Notes: generated by a model from the sequence alone, not told the origin. A stretch of 64,000 nucleotides of DNA from Euclidia mi (GCA_944739405.2 OX123188.2:67785251-67849250); one strand, 5' to 3'; positions 24,005-34,263 are shown, counted from the first letter of the stretch. Translations and numbers: made by a program.

Positions 24005-25295
24005 ATGATAAATTTAAAATCTAATAAACAAGTAAATAAAAAACTTTTAAAGCTTAACCCCTTTATTGATTCATGCAACATCTTACGAGTAGGAGGAAGG
24101 TTAACTCACTCTCAACTTGATTACGGACAAAAGCATCCTATATTACTCCCGCAAAAAGATCGCATTACTAATCTTATAATTAATTATTATCATATCGTCA
24201 ATCTTCACACAGGTCCTGCTCTCTTATTATGTATGATAAGACAGAAATTTATATAATTTCCGCTAGCAATTTAGTTTGTGAAATAGTTCATAACTGTAAT
24301 AAATGTTTTAGACTTAACCCTAAAAATAACTTCCCTCCTATGGGCGACCTGCCCGCCTTTAGAGTGTCAGAAGTGAAACCATTTGTTCACACAGCTGCTG
24401 ACTATGCTGGTCCATTCTTCATAACGCATATTCGCAGACGCGGAATCAAAAGCCAAAAGGCTTATATTTGTCTTTTTGTATGTTTAACAACAAAGGCATT
24501 ACACTTAAAACTTGTTTCCGATCTTAGTTCCGACTTATTTCTCGCAGCTTTTAAACGTTTTATATCTCGCAGAGGTCCTGTTTCGCTAATATACAGTGAA
24601 GGAGGTACCAATTTCATAGGCGCAAAACGTAAATTAAACGAAATCTATTCTCTTATACAGTCGAAATCACATGATAATTATATTACTCAACAGTTACTGT
24701 CTGAACATCGCGTACACTTTAAACATAGTCCGCCTTATGGCCCGCACTTTAACGGACTCAGCGAAATAAGTGTTCGTTGTGTCAAGACTCATCTTTTTAA
24801 AGTTATAGGTTCTCAAATACTCACTTACGCGGAATTTTATACTGTGCTTGTTCAAATCGAAAATTTATTAAATAGTCGACCTCTGTGTGTTTTAGGCTTC
24901 CTTCCGATATCACCGCATTAACGCCTAATCACTTTTTAAATATAACTCCGCTCAGATTTTTACCCGCTGAAGATGTCACTGACATCGCTGATAATCGTTT
25001 ATCACGCTATCAATTAATTAATAAAATCACGCACTCATTTTGGCAACGTTGGAACAAAGAATATCTCACCTCTTTACAAGTTAGAGAAAAATGGAATTCG
25101 CCCTCAAAACCTATTGAATTAGGTACTATTGTTGTAATTAAAGATAATAACTCTCATCCTCTCTGTTGGCCTCTGGGTATAATAGATGCGGTTTATCCTG
25201 GAAAGGGCAAAATAATTCGAACAGTTAAAGTTAAGACCGCGACTGGTTCTTATGTAAGGCCAGTAGTTCGGGTTTGTCCGTTACCTTCTCAATAA
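24005..25295 (+). pseudogene. pol: BEL/Pao integrase, frameshifted
   Basis: Three frames together give the integrase: the N-terminal segment (NILRVGGRLTHSQLDYGQKH) in 24,005-24,256; the zinc-binding and core domain in 24,229-24,921 (CNKCFRLNPKN, HTAADYAGPF with the first Asp); and a C-terminal DUF5641-like domain in 24,885-25,295 (SFWQRWNKEYLTSLQVREKW). The second catalytic position reads IYSEGGTNF here, Glu in place of Asp, while the inverted copy at about 57,465 keeps Asp. A frame change at about 24,890 truncates the region that is open in the inverted copy. Confidence 0.85.
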
Positions 25296-25396
25296 ATTCT
25301 CTAACTCTCGTTCATAATTATTTGCTCTCTAACTTCGTATTACTCACTTAATGTCTTAATTTTTAGGTTAAAATTATTAGTTTAGAGGAAACCTCT

Positions 25397-25409
25397 AGGC
25401 CGGGGAAGA
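25397..25409 (+). promoter_or_regulatory. BEL polypurine tract
   Basis: aggccggggaaga lies directly before the 3' LTR start (tgtctgcgcc at 25,410). It is repeated in front of the other two LTR copies. Its position and purine content fit the plus-strand primer of reverse transcription. Confidence 0.7.
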
Positions 25410-26219
25410 TGTCTGCGCCACAATCAAAGTAGCCTGTCTTCTTCTTTCTCCTAGCGTTATCCCAGTTTCAACCTGGGGTCCGCTTTCTAGTCTAACCGGA
25501 TTTGGCTGAATATTAGCTTTTCCACAGAGTGACTGCCTGTCTAACCTCCGCAACCCGAAGGGATAGCCATATTCCATAGTTTAGACTAGTGTCACTTTAT
25601 TTAGAAGGTACTGACGCCCTATAACGACTGTCAAAGATCTTCATGACAACCGGGACCGACGGCTTAACGTGCTCTCCGAGGCACGGGGCAAGTGATAATT
25701 TATAATTCAATACGCACATAACTCCGAAAAGTCATTGGTGCGCGCCGTGGATTCGAAACCGATACCCTCTGCATGGCAGTCTGTTGGTATCTCCACTAGG
25801 CTATCGCTGCCTCTAATCAAAGTAGACTGTAATTAAATTTAATATATTTATTGGATAGAAAGCCATTTACTCAAACACGCACAAATATTATTAGTCTAGC
25901 AACATTCATAAAACACGCGAGAACCAATCAAATCCTTTCTCTCCTACTCATTCCTGTCCGCATACCCTCCTCACTTAAAATTAGTGTCTTCCAACAACCG
26001 CTTTGCAACTCGTGTGTGCGCGACGCTTCGCTCCGCTATAAACTAAAAAAACATAAAAGTGCTGTGCATGTGTGAACTGAATTTGTGGGTGGATTACCAG
26101 TTCCAAGACCTAGGAAGATGACACTGCTCCTGCTATCGAGGAAATCATCCTACGCACGCTTCATTATCCCGCTCCATCCGTAAGTACCTAAAACTCCTAG
26201 TCTCTGCGCTGCGCCTACA
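25410..26219 (+). repeat. 3' LTR of BEL element (interrupted by SINE)
   Basis: Starts tgtctgcgcc and ends gcgcctaca, followed by the TTATA target duplication. Without the SINE at 25,438-25,814 and its 16-bp target duplication the LTR is about 417 bp, matching the clean copies at 56,234 and 58,235. Confidence 0.85.
25438..25814 (-). mobile_element. tRNA-derived SINE (family 1), copy 3, inside the BEL 3' LTR
   Basis: Reverse complement of the family at 2991 and 17,048: it ends on the plus strand with actaggctatcgctgcc. The target duplication is aatcaaagtagcctgt (25,422-25,437) and aatcaaagtagactgt (25,815-25,830). The LTR copy in the right palindrome arm and the copy at 58,235 both lack it, so it is younger than the inverted duplication. 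Confidence 0.88.
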
Positions 26220-27086
26220 TTATACATATGTTATTTAATGTTCCTACTGAATATAACCGTGTTTTTTTTTTCTACAATTAATCAGAAAATTTGCCAAGCA
26301 TAAATACCAACGCCAAAATATCTGAATAGATAAAATTCCTAAATTATTAACAAAGCTATACAAGAACAAAATGACACCAACTCAGTGTAAATATATATCT
26401 GAATCAAATAATTTTGAAACAGATAAACCTAACTTTAATGTACGGGTAAGGCACATAGAAATGATACGAATGATATGATAGAGTTAAATGATATATTGTA
26501 TAAAAACCCAAAATTACACTAAACACAAAAATGTGAATAAAATGATCGACACGCGGCAAAATGCTAATTTGATTGCTAAGCCCGACGCGGTCTTGCAACT
26601 ACTACTGTAAAACTTATGTTACCGAAATGATATGCGTTTCTCTGCGCGTCGATGTCTGCATAAAACTTAAACTATTGCTATGTACGGGTTTGCTTGTACA
26701 TGCTCCCCTAGGAAATGGACACAAGGGCATAGAGAAATGATAAAAGTAAGACCCTATGTAACCCTAACGTTCGTAAAGTCATTCACAAGTTGTTAATGCT
26801 AACATATGAACCTAAAATGGGCGAAGTGCCTTTATCTGATTTATCTAACACTCGCGCACTTGGCACGTTTGCACGTTGCGTTTCGCACTGATACACTACA
26901 CTGTCACCAACACAAGCACTTTGGGTCTGGGTAGCGCTGCTTGCGCCTGTCGCGTGTGGCGCGGGCGCGGGCGCGCCCGGTGCTCGCGCGGTGGCTCGGC
27001 GCCTGCGCACGCGCTTCCACGCGTACACTCCGAATCCTGCTGCTAACACGCCCAGCACACCATATAACATGGTATAGTGGTGGACG
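26220..27086 (-). mobile_element. Env-bearing retrovirus 3' end: LTR part and env cytoplasmic tail (left copy)
   Basis: This matches 58,652-59,515 (same strand) and 55,367-56,233 (opposite strand). On the minus strand 27,086-26,783 encodes the end of the Env protein: HHYTMLYGVLGVLAAGFGVY as membrane anchor, then an Arg-rich and Ala/Pro-rich tail ending GSYVSINNL. After the stop come a polypurine-like ggggagca and the LTR start tgtacaagcaaaccc, whose remainder is cut by the BEL insertion at 26,224. The env sequence stops abruptly after gtggacgtca at 27,081-27,090, where a foreign hairpin begins. Confidence 0.75.
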
Positions 27087-27094
27087 TCAGTAGC

Positions 27095-27169
27095 GTAAAA
27101 TTGGGGCTTCTGCATCACTTGCTCTCGCGTCGCCGCTCGAGCTGCGTGATACAGAAGCCCCAATTTTAC
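27095..27169. repeat. 75-bp hairpin at the env breakpoint (left arm)
   Basis: gtaaaattggggcttctgcatcac (first 20 bases shown as the arm 27,095-27,118) pairs with 27,146-27,169 with one mismatch. Loop 27,119-27,145. It sits exactly where the Env similarity ends, and its mirror copy is at 55,284-55,358. Confidence 0.75.
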
Positions 27170-27171
27170 AA

Positions 27172-27470
27172 TCGAGATCGATTAATATAAATCTGATCTG
27201 CATCACTCAGAACAAAGTGAGCTGACGCAGACGCTCCCAATAATACCGTTGTCATCTGCGATCCGTCTGATTCACGATATAATATTGTATTTCATTCACC
27301 GACATATCATTGTAGTAGCAATGCAATGGGACAACTTACTGTCGTTTCTAGTTTGAGATGCTAATGTAACAACATTCTCAAGTTAGACTGCTGTGTTCAG
27401 TCGACGCGATCAGTCCGATCGGTTGTTGTGTGTATCATAATCTGGCATGGTGTCGAACTGACATAGCCAA
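27172..27470 (+). repeat. Hairpin-headed repeat family R, copy R1
   Basis: Begins atcgattaatataaat, followed by a stem ctgcatcactca / tgagctgacgcag, then cgctcccaataatacc, atctgcgatcc and later acaacattctcaagtt plus gacgcgatcagtccg. Diverged relatives R2 (28,445) and R3 (29,145) share these blocks in the same order. No coding potential was seen. Confidence 0.6.
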
Positions 27471-27699
27471 GCAAAAATTATCGCGCGCACTTAAATAAGA
27501 ACTATAAACAACAATATCATGTTCGATCACGGCACATCGTTGCATCGAAACGATTTGGTGCACATCTTGTACTAATGAATGCATAGGCCTTCCGTATAAT
27601 GAGAGGTTAGCTTTTACTAGCAACTATAAGTCAATAATAGAGTTGTGGTCACTACCACAATGCAACAATATAGCTAAGTGTGCACATCAATCATTATGC

Positions 27700-28012
27700 C
27701 TTGCAATGTTTTCTTTTATATGTAATACTTTTTGTGTGTCTGTGACAAATAAATAGTTTTTCTCTTTCTTTGTTTCTTAGTAAGTAGCCAACAGTAGGTA
27801 TTATGGAGACATAATAATTGATTATAATACAAAAAAAAAATAAAGTAAAAAAAACATAAAACAAAATCCAAACCGGAACAATACTCATTTGTTCCGTGCG
27901 GGAATCGAACCCGCAACACGTTGGTGCATTAGTTGCTGCGTCTATTAAACCTACTATTTACATTGTGATGCGAGTCATACTCTTAGCCAATGCGCCAAAC
28001 GTGTCGTCAAAG
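27700..28012 (-). mobile_element. tRNA-derived SINE (family 3), left-arm copy
   Basis: On the minus strand: gacgacacgtttggcgcatt (A-box-like), then a B box gggttcgattcccgc followed by an AT-rich tail. The acceptor stem does not pair, so this is not a tRNA gene. The right-arm counterpart at 54,479-54,753 lacks 38 bp of the tail. Confidence 0.65.
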
Positions 28013-28317
28013 ATGTGATAAAATATTGGACCACTTTGTCTTAACATGACGTGTATAGAATTATCCAAGATAATCAATAACTCAGTACAAACGTTTATTT
28101 TTTATAATTACGATAATAAAATCTTCTAATATATAATATATTTAAGTAGTAGACAATTAGGATTCTTGATGGATGATTTATATATCTTAGTCTTAAAACA
28201 AATAGCACTTTAAAATACAATAAATGTTAGAGTAGGAATCACTTATTTCTTATAAGATTATTTAATTACTCTTTTAATAATAATAATTACGCATTTCATT
28301 TTCATCTACTACAGGCA

Positions 28318-28443
28318 TTCAATCCAGCAAACCTGCCGTCTTTCTGATTAAGTCAAATCGTAAAAAGGAAATGGTGGTTTGATTAAAAACACTTGTAGGT
28401 TTTTATTACACCATACAGCTATTTCTTTTAGTATAAATTCATT
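28318..28443 (-). pseudogene. Fragment of a second exonuclease-like gene (left arm)
   Basis: The minus-strand translation contains ANEFILKEIAVWCNK and KPPFPFYDLTKSERRQVCW, clearly related to the exonuclease-like gene of units A-D. It differs at many positions and carries Lys-Glu where all four units have a stop codon after the Lys. So it comes from a separate copy of the same gene family. Flanked by repeat R2 on one side; no other virus-like gene is adjacent. Confidence 0.6.
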
Positions 28444-28444
28444 T

Positions 28445-28690
28445 GCTTACTGCATCACTCACCTCGCTTCGCTCCGTTCGCAATGCAGAGCACTCCAAAA
28501 ATCACACTACTAACATGATCTGCGATACGGACGGTTGGCATTAGAAGTATAATATTATTTCATTCGTCGATGCAGCGTAATACTGGTAGCATAGTAACAA
28601 TGTTTTTACTTGGGATGACATAATATAAACAACATTCTCAAGTTCGTTCGACGCGCTCAGTGCGGCTCGGGCACAGCGATGCATTCATAA
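28445..28690 (+). repeat. Hairpin-headed repeat family R, copy R2
   Basis: ctgcatcactcacctcgctt then a 6-bp closing stem atgcag, atctgcgata, and aacaacattctcaagtt with gacgcgctcagtgcgg. Diverged from R1 and R3 but the block order is the same. Confidence 0.55.
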
Positions 28691-28769
28691 TAATTTATAT
28701 GTACATACTGTTATCTTTGCACAGCTCGTTGATAATTTTAATGAATGAATGCAAAATCTTAACAATGTT

Positions 28770-28995
28770 GAAAGTAGGATCGGGTGGCTCCCGGGTTCGA
28801 TTCCCGGGTCGGCCAAAGTGTTATTGGGTTTTTCTGTTAGGAAATTCTCAGTAACAGCATGAAGTCTAGAAATGTGCCCGGTACGGCAATAGGCTCGCCT
28901 CCCTATTACGTGGGACTTAAATATATCTGTCGAAAAGTGGGTGTAGTAATACACCTTTGCCTACCTCTTCAGGGTTACAGGCATAAGACTATGAA
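28770..28995 (+). mobile_element. Lepidopteran SINE fragment (family 4), left-arm copy
   Basis: Contains gggttcgattcccgggtcgg then ccaaagtgttattgggtttt and a body with aatgtgcccggtacggcaat. I recognise this as the 3' part of an abundant lepidopteran SINE; the 5' tRNA-like head is missing or diverged. Mirrored at 53,496-53,721. Confidence 0.7.
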
Positions 28996-29144
28996 TGTAT
29001 GTACTTATGAATTATATAATTGTTTCATCCACAACTAGCTTTTGCCTTTGACTTCGTCTACATGGAACTTGAACCCACGGTCACTCGGATTCCAGGTGAT
29101 GCGGACGTATCGAGATAAAGCAGATTGACTGCACGTGTAGTGTT

Positions 29145-29290
29145 CGATCGATTAATATAAATGTGTTCTGACTTCTGCGTCACTCAACTCGCTTCGCTCG
29201 TTTCGCGACGCAGACGCCTCCAATAATACCTACTTTTGTTATCTGCGATCCTTTTTATTCACGATATAGATTATTAACATTATGTTTTCA
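29145..29290 (+). repeat. Hairpin-headed repeat family R, copy R3
   Basis: tcgatcgattaatataaat, then the stem tctgcgtc (29,174-29,181) / gacgcaga (29,207-29,214) enclosing cgcttcgctcg, then cctccaataatacc and atctgcgatcc as in R1. It lies about 170 bp beyond the exonuclease-like gene of unit A. Confidence 0.6.
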
Positions 29291-29458
29291 GCTTAGAATA
29301 ATAACACCTATTCTAAGGTTTTCAGGTTAGGAATTTAACTCCTTGTCTTAGTGACCAATGTAACTGTTCTCTTTGCTGAGTTTTTTATTGTACTTATGAA
29401 TGTGTATCAATTCATGTAATATTCCAATCATAGTATATATTAAAACTAAATGGGTATG

Positions 29459-29987
29459 TTAGTGAGTATAGGAAACGATTAAGTAAAATGAAACAATTAA
29501 TATTGTATCTTTTAAAAAAAGTTTATTATCAAAGAACCATTTTTTTAAGCACATAACATTTTTTAATGCACATATTGAGTCATGATAGATACAATTGTAC
29601 AAATCCCCGGAATATTTATAGCGATCATATAGGGTTAACAAATTAGGACAACCTTTATCTTGTAAATTAATTACATTAACACTATTTAAAACATTTTTCA
29701 ACCATGACACTTTTTCAAGACCTTTAACGAAAACACACTTATCTTTTAAGATATCTAAAACTAAATATTGATAATTTGAGTAAGGTAAATCCTTCGCTCC
29801 AGTATATTTTTCTATTACGCTCATTCCAGCAAACTTGTTGTCTTTCCGATTTAGTCAAATCGTAAAAAGGAAATGGCGGTTTGATTAAAAACACTTGCAG
29901 GCTTTGATTACACCATATAGCAATTTATTTTATTATAAATTCATTTGCTTCTGTTTTAAAGCCTTGGATGTCTACAATAGCAGTCAT
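29459..29987 (-). pseudogene. Exonuclease-like protein gene, unit A
   Basis: Starts at an ATG overlapping the capsid gene stop (ATGA). An in-frame stop at codon 21 and a frameshift at about 29,787 split it; the longest remaining frame is 29,824-29,459. Same sequence as unit D, where the gene is described. Confidence 0.6.
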
Positions 29988-31189
29988 GATAATCTACGCA
30001 CGATGTTGCTCAGAGGTTTGTATTCCACAAGTCGGTCGTTTATAATCAAACAGTATGCAGTTGTCTTATCTGGTATTTGTGTTGAACATTCAAATTCCAA
30101 TCTTACATCCACTGGACCAGTATTTAAACTATCGTTTTGCCTCGAGCAGTCTAAGATGAAGACTGGGGCCTTTTCTTTGAAATCCTGCAGATCAAGCAAC
30201 GGTTCTACCGGAGAGTTGTAATACGACTGGCGAAATTTCACATACATTTCATATAATATACTATATTTGTTCTCACAAAACTTTAAAGATAAAGGCTCAT
30301 AAGGATAATATTGCGAATTTAAAAAGAGCGTAACATTTGTCACCTCACAATGATCAAATACCGAACTGTCTTTAGTTCTATTATTTTTTCTGTTAGTTTG
30401 CAAGCAAAAAATGACATACCGAGGCTTTTCTAATTGAGAAGCAGTCTTTACTGACCAAGAATGCTTTGTGGTTTTAGGTAGTAAAGGATACTCATATAAA
30501 TCCCAATTTCTAAAGGCCATCTGAAGAGGTTTATCTCTTTCTAAGTGCTTTAAAAGTATTAAACGTTCTCGATCGGAAACTTTTATATGTGGTACTCTCC
30601 ATTGAATTCTCTGTATATCTATTTGAAGCTGAACGACTTTATCAGTAAGAATAATACTATTTAAGTTAGAATTACTCCTATTCAATATAAGTTCGTGTTT
30701 ACAATTTATCACAATTTTATTGTAATCCTCTGCAAACCCTAAAAGCTTATTTAAGGGCACCACAACGCTAAAATGTGCATCACTTTGGAATCCGTTTAAA
30801 TTCCAACCCCATAATGCAGAAACTTTACTTTCTGCTTCATTAAATGAGATGTATGACTTTATTGTTGATGTTATCCCAGAATTTTTTATACGATCTATTT
30901 CAATTCCATTCATTTCGTACCTGATCTCTTGGAACAAGTACATAACAGGGTTATTAGTAAACGTAACAGCTTTCTTGATCTGATGCCCATCCTTACCGAA
31001 CAGCTTTGCTTGACCTTCGATGTAGATGGAACTGGCTGATGGTAGCACGTATATATCTTGCTGGTGTATGGGGATTCTGATTTCAGCGTTTTCTCTAAAA
31101 CTGTTATTGTAGGGATTGTATGAACGGATTTCATAACTTTCGATCGAACTATCAAAGTGTGGTAAATCGGTAATCTGTAGTATACTCAT
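29984..31189 (-). CDS. Hexon-like major capsid protein, unit A (open)
   Basis: 401 codons without interruption; identical to the unit D protein except for Leu in place of Phe near the C-terminus (VRLEFEC). See unit D for the domain description. One of only two uninterrupted copies. Confidence 0.72.
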   Translation of the reverse strand: MSILQITDLPHFDSSIESYEIRSYNPYNNSFRENAEIRIPIHQQDIYVLPSASSIYIEGQAKLFGKDGHQIKKAVTFTNNPVMYLFQEIRYEMNGIEIDRIKNSGITSTIKSYISFNEAESKVSALWGWNLNGFQSDAHFSVVVPLNKLLGFAEDYNKIVINCKHELILNRSNSNLNSIILTDKVVQLQIDIQRIQWRVPHIKVSDRERLILLKHLERDKPLQMAFRNWDLYEYPLLPKTTKHSWSVKTASQLEKPRYVIFCLQTNRKNNRTKDSSVFDHCEVTNVTLFLNSQYYPYEPLSLKFCENKYSILYEMYVKFRQSYYNSPVEPLLDLQDFKEKAPVFILDCSRQNDSLNTGPVDVRLEFECSTQIPDKTTAYCLIINDRLVEYKPLSNIVRRLS

Positions 31190-31332
31190 ACTTTAAACCC
31201 TAAAGCTTTAAGAAAATCTTTATTTGATTTAGTCAATTTCTTCACGTTTTTCTTACGTCTGTGCACCTTTATGGTCGTTGACGGAATAGGACGTTTTATT
31301 TTCACTGAAGGGTTTTTATAATATACTATCAT
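31186..31332 (-). CDS. 48-residue basic protein, unit A
   Basis: Overlaps the upstream penton-like gene and the downstream capsid gene by ATGA at each end. Same product as in D, B and C; described under unit D. Confidence 0.6.
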   Translation of the reverse strand: MIVYYKNPSVKIKRPIPSTTIKVHRRKKNVKKLTKSNKDFLKALGFKV

Positions 31333-31742
31333 TTTGCTTTTCTTAAATGAAGACGTAATTGAATATTTTCTTCACCAAAGTCAATACGGTAACCATACTG
31401 ATCTACAATCCTAACAGATATGGATGAAATTATATTTTTGTTAACTGGAAAGTAAATAACGTTCTGAGGTATTTCTATGTAGCCGTGACTTGGAGCAGTA
31501 TCAGATATAAATTCATGAATAAAATGAGTCGGTAATCCGTTGCAGTATGAACCGTGTACAAGATCACATTCAATTCTGATAACAGCTGTTAAACTGCTGT
31601 TATTAACGGGCACATTCGGTCTTGTTTTTAATACTGAAAAGTATAGTAAACCGCACTCGTACTGATCAGATAAATGAAGAGGTGGTTGAAAATACGAAAT
31701 CAGTTCCGATTTATTTCCAGAGATGGTAACCGTAGCAGACAT
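31329..31742 (-). CDS. Penton-like minor capsid protein, unit A
   Basis: 137 codons, open, beginning MSATVTISGNKSEL. Same product as unit D. It ends in the ATGA overlap with the 48-residue gene. Confidence 0.65.
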   Translation of the reverse strand: MSATVTISGNKSELISYFQPPLHLSDQYECGLLYFSVLKTRPNVPVNNSSLTAVIRIECDLVHGSYCNGLPTHFIHEFISDTAPSHGYIEIPQNVIYFPVNKNIISSISVRIVDQYGYRIDFGEENIQLRLHLRKAK

Positions 31743-31775
31743 GCTTGCATACTGAACTCTTTTAGATGATCCTTT

Positions 31776-32264
31776 TTATTTTATTGCATGATTATACCAA
31801 AAATTCTTTAAGAAATTTAAACATAAATGTCCACAATTGAAGGGGTGATCACGTTGTATATTTTCATAATTATATTGAATGTTAGAACCTACATATTTTA
31901 TAAATTCCTTCGGAGGTTTAAGATTTCCATAACTGTCAAAATACTCAACATAATCATTATATTTTGCATAGGCTACCCAATGAGAACCAGGATTTTTTGA
32001 ACTATCCAAATTAATAACTCCACATTCTTTTTTATAAGGACATTTAGGGAGCTCATCTCTCATAAAGACACCTCTAAAATAAGGAATTCTATTCCCGTAC
32101 TTTAAAATGTCAAAGTAAGTTAAGGCCCGTTTGGGTAGCCGATATCTTAGTTTTTTTCTTTTGATGTGGTTTAAGGTGTAGTCCTTTCCCAATACATAGA
32201 GCTTCCATTTTTTCATTATGTCTTCTCGATTCTTCATACAGCTTTTTAGCCATTTTGAATTCAT
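31776..32264 (-). CDS. Adenain-like cysteine protease, unit A
   Basis: 162 codons, identical in translation to unit D. The first about 45 residues read the tail of the deleted upstream basic-protein gene in another frame, so the native start is uncertain. Confidence 0.75.
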   Translation of the reverse strand: MNSKWLKSCMKNREDIMKKWKLYVLGKDYTLNHIKRKKLRYRLPKRALTYFDILKYGNRIPYFRGVFMRDELPKCPYKKECGVINLDSSKNPGSHWVAYAKYNDYVEYFDSYGNLKPPKEFIKYVGSNIQYNYENIQRDHPFNCGHLCLNFLKNFWYNHAIK

Positions 32265-32325
32265 TTAATAATATTTTCTGATGATTCCGGTTTTATGTGA
32301 TTCGAGTTTGTTAACGTTATTTTAT

Positions 32326-33262
32326 TTATAATATTACATTCGATTTATCAATCCAACTGCTTTCAGCTGAAGACAAACCTAACCATTTTACTAAAACCCT
32401 GTTACCTTTTCTTCTAAGAACTTTCTCGACTAGATATATATTGGGATGTTTTGTTTTTTGAAGTTCTTGTGTATAAAATGCTCCTAAAATAGGCAGACCT
32501 CTGATAGTGTCTTCAATTAAGTAAGTTATAGGATTTTGTATTTTGTATTTTACGAATTTTAAATATTTCTGTTAACCAGTTGGGAGTCTAACCTTTTTCA
32601 AATGTACCTTTGTATTTACTGATACGCACATAATCACCTACTTTGTACTTGCTTTTTAAATTATCATTTTTTGGCAACTTTAAATACCTTTCCAATATCA
32701 GTTTTTTATTCATATTGTTCACATTAGCAGGGATTTCATTAATAGTGCGATGGTGAGTGTGATTGTATTTGTAACTAACATCATTGAGGGTATTATTTAC
32801 CCAATTGTAATTGCCTTTTAAACTAAATTCCTTATAGATTTTAGATTTCAATGTTCTGATAAATCGTTCGACTATTGAAGCTTTTTTTGTTGAGAAGGTT
32901 GAATAATGGTTAATATGAAACGATTTCATAAGCTTCTGAAATTTGTTATTATAAAATTCTGTTCCATTATCGGTTTGCAGATTTTTAGGAACACGCCCTT
33001 TATCCAACAAAGTTTTGAAAGAGCTATACACATCTTCTTTGCTTTTACTTCTCATAGGAATGGCCCAAGCATATTTCGAAAATGAATCAATAACGGTAAG
33101 AATATATCTATAATTTTTATTTTCTTTTGAAATTAATTGCAAACCAATTAAGTCTGCTTGCCACAAGTCATCTATATCTCTCATTACAACATGTCTTCGC
33201 GGATAGTTCACTCTCGCATTTTTATGAATTTCGTTTACCACGTCAGCTTTGCTCATGTTCAC
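32326..33262 (-). pseudogene. Polinton-type integrase with chromodomain, unit A
   Basis: The catalytic core is open (33,262-32,588) with all three acidic residues. A TAG at the end of that frame and a frameshift shortly after disconnect the chromodomain, which stays readable to 32,326. Sequence matches unit D. Confidence 0.82.
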
Positions 33263-33333
33263 AACTTAGTAGGTATGTTTGTCTCAAATTCTGCTATAAT
33301 ACTGAATAAAAAGCATATTATTAGGACTATTTA

Positions 33334-34165
33334 TTATTTAATTATGTCAGCTTCTTTTAACTCTTCGATTATTGATAAAATTTCATTATCATGATTTGTA
33401 TTACCAGCATCTCGGGAAGCAATTAATAGTTTCAATCTTTCAAGCAGTTCGTTAGGATCGTCCCAATATACCAAGTCAGTGCTTTTTTTGTATTTCTTTA
33501 ACGTTGGTAAGCTTCCTCCAAATTTAGTGACAAAATTTTTGTTTGACGATTCAGAAAACAATGGTTTGATGATTTCACGATATTTTATACCTTTATCGCC
33601 TCTAATTTGCCCATTAGGATTGAAATCTCTCTTATGTGCATTTGTATAAAGCAACATATCTTTATAGACAAGTTTATCTTTGCTCGATATTTGTTTCAAA
33701 TCAGGTTTTCTTCGAAGTAAAAGTTCTTTTAAACCAGGGGTTAAATTGAAGCCTTTGTCACCAACTTTAATTAAAATGGTATTATCATTATTTATTTGCA
33801 CTATCTATTTTAGAAAACGAAACTATTGAATTACCCATTAATATTTTTTTGTTTTCACTCCTTATTCCAAATGGTATGTTTAGGTCATAAATATCATGGA
33901 TATCACGAACAGAATTCAGTTCTGGGTCATAGCATTCTTCAAACTTAGTAGATGAGCTAGTATTAATGTCACCTAATTCCACGTCTTCAAAATTAGAGTG
34001 TGTATTCTCAAAATTTTGTATTTTTTCTAATGTTTTATTTGAATCAACTAGAGTTTTAAGGAGATCTGTGACAGGTTTTAACATTTTTTCAAGTGATAAG
34101 TTCGTAGAGTGTTCCTGGTTTTTCATTTGTTTTATTTTATTCTTTATGGAGTCTACAGACTTCAT
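33334..34165 (-). pseudogene. DUF8207-like protein, unit A (frameshifted)
   Basis: Two frames, 34,165-33,788 and 33,801-33,334, overlapping by 14 nt. Same lesion as in the other three units. Carries KNF/KKS as in unit D, not NNI/KNS as in B and C. Confidence 0.6.
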
Positions 34166-34261
34166 TAATTCTATTTTAATATTTTCTCCATGTTATACTT
34201 ATTAACAACTGTATTCAGCTAAAGAACAAATTATACTGAATTTGATTTGCCATGTTAATTA

Positions 34262-34263
<2 letters not shown>

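Larger units (their letters stand above)
18369..26219 (+). mobile_element. BEL/Pao LTR retrotransposon, full length with two nested insertions
   Basis: Both LTRs start with tgtctgcgcc and end in aca. The target duplication is TTATA at 18,364-18,368 and 26,220-26,224. Between the LTRs lie Gag, protease, RT, RNase H and BEL-type integrase in the standard BEL/Pao order on the plus strand. A 764-bp TIR element interrupts the 5' LTR and a SINE interrupts the 3' LTR. Damage includes an in-frame stop between protease and RT, loss of the RT active-site motif, several frameshifts in the integrase half, and Asp to Glu at the second integrase catalytic position. It cannot be autonomous. Confidence 0.9.

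Noticed and set aside
26783..27163. 126-codon gene with a membrane segment as a host protein
   Set aside because: It is the tail of the retroviral env joined to hairpin sequence; the fuller env is at 59.2-62.2 kb.
27435..27623. 62-codon ORF present in both arms
   Set aside because: Present twice only because of the palindrome; overlaps repeat R1 and has no protein signature.
27890..28012. Intron-containing tRNA gene
   Set aside because: The 3' part looks tRNA-like, but the 5' end does not pair with it and the repeat continues as a SINE; mirrored at 54.5 kb.
27172..29290. CRISPR-like array from recurring hairpins
   Set aside because: Repeats are diverged, irregularly spaced and in a eukaryotic transposon context.
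33158..33394. Plus-strand ORFs (60-78 codons) opposite the integrase start in every unit
   Set aside because: Shadows of the integrase and DUF8207-like genes.
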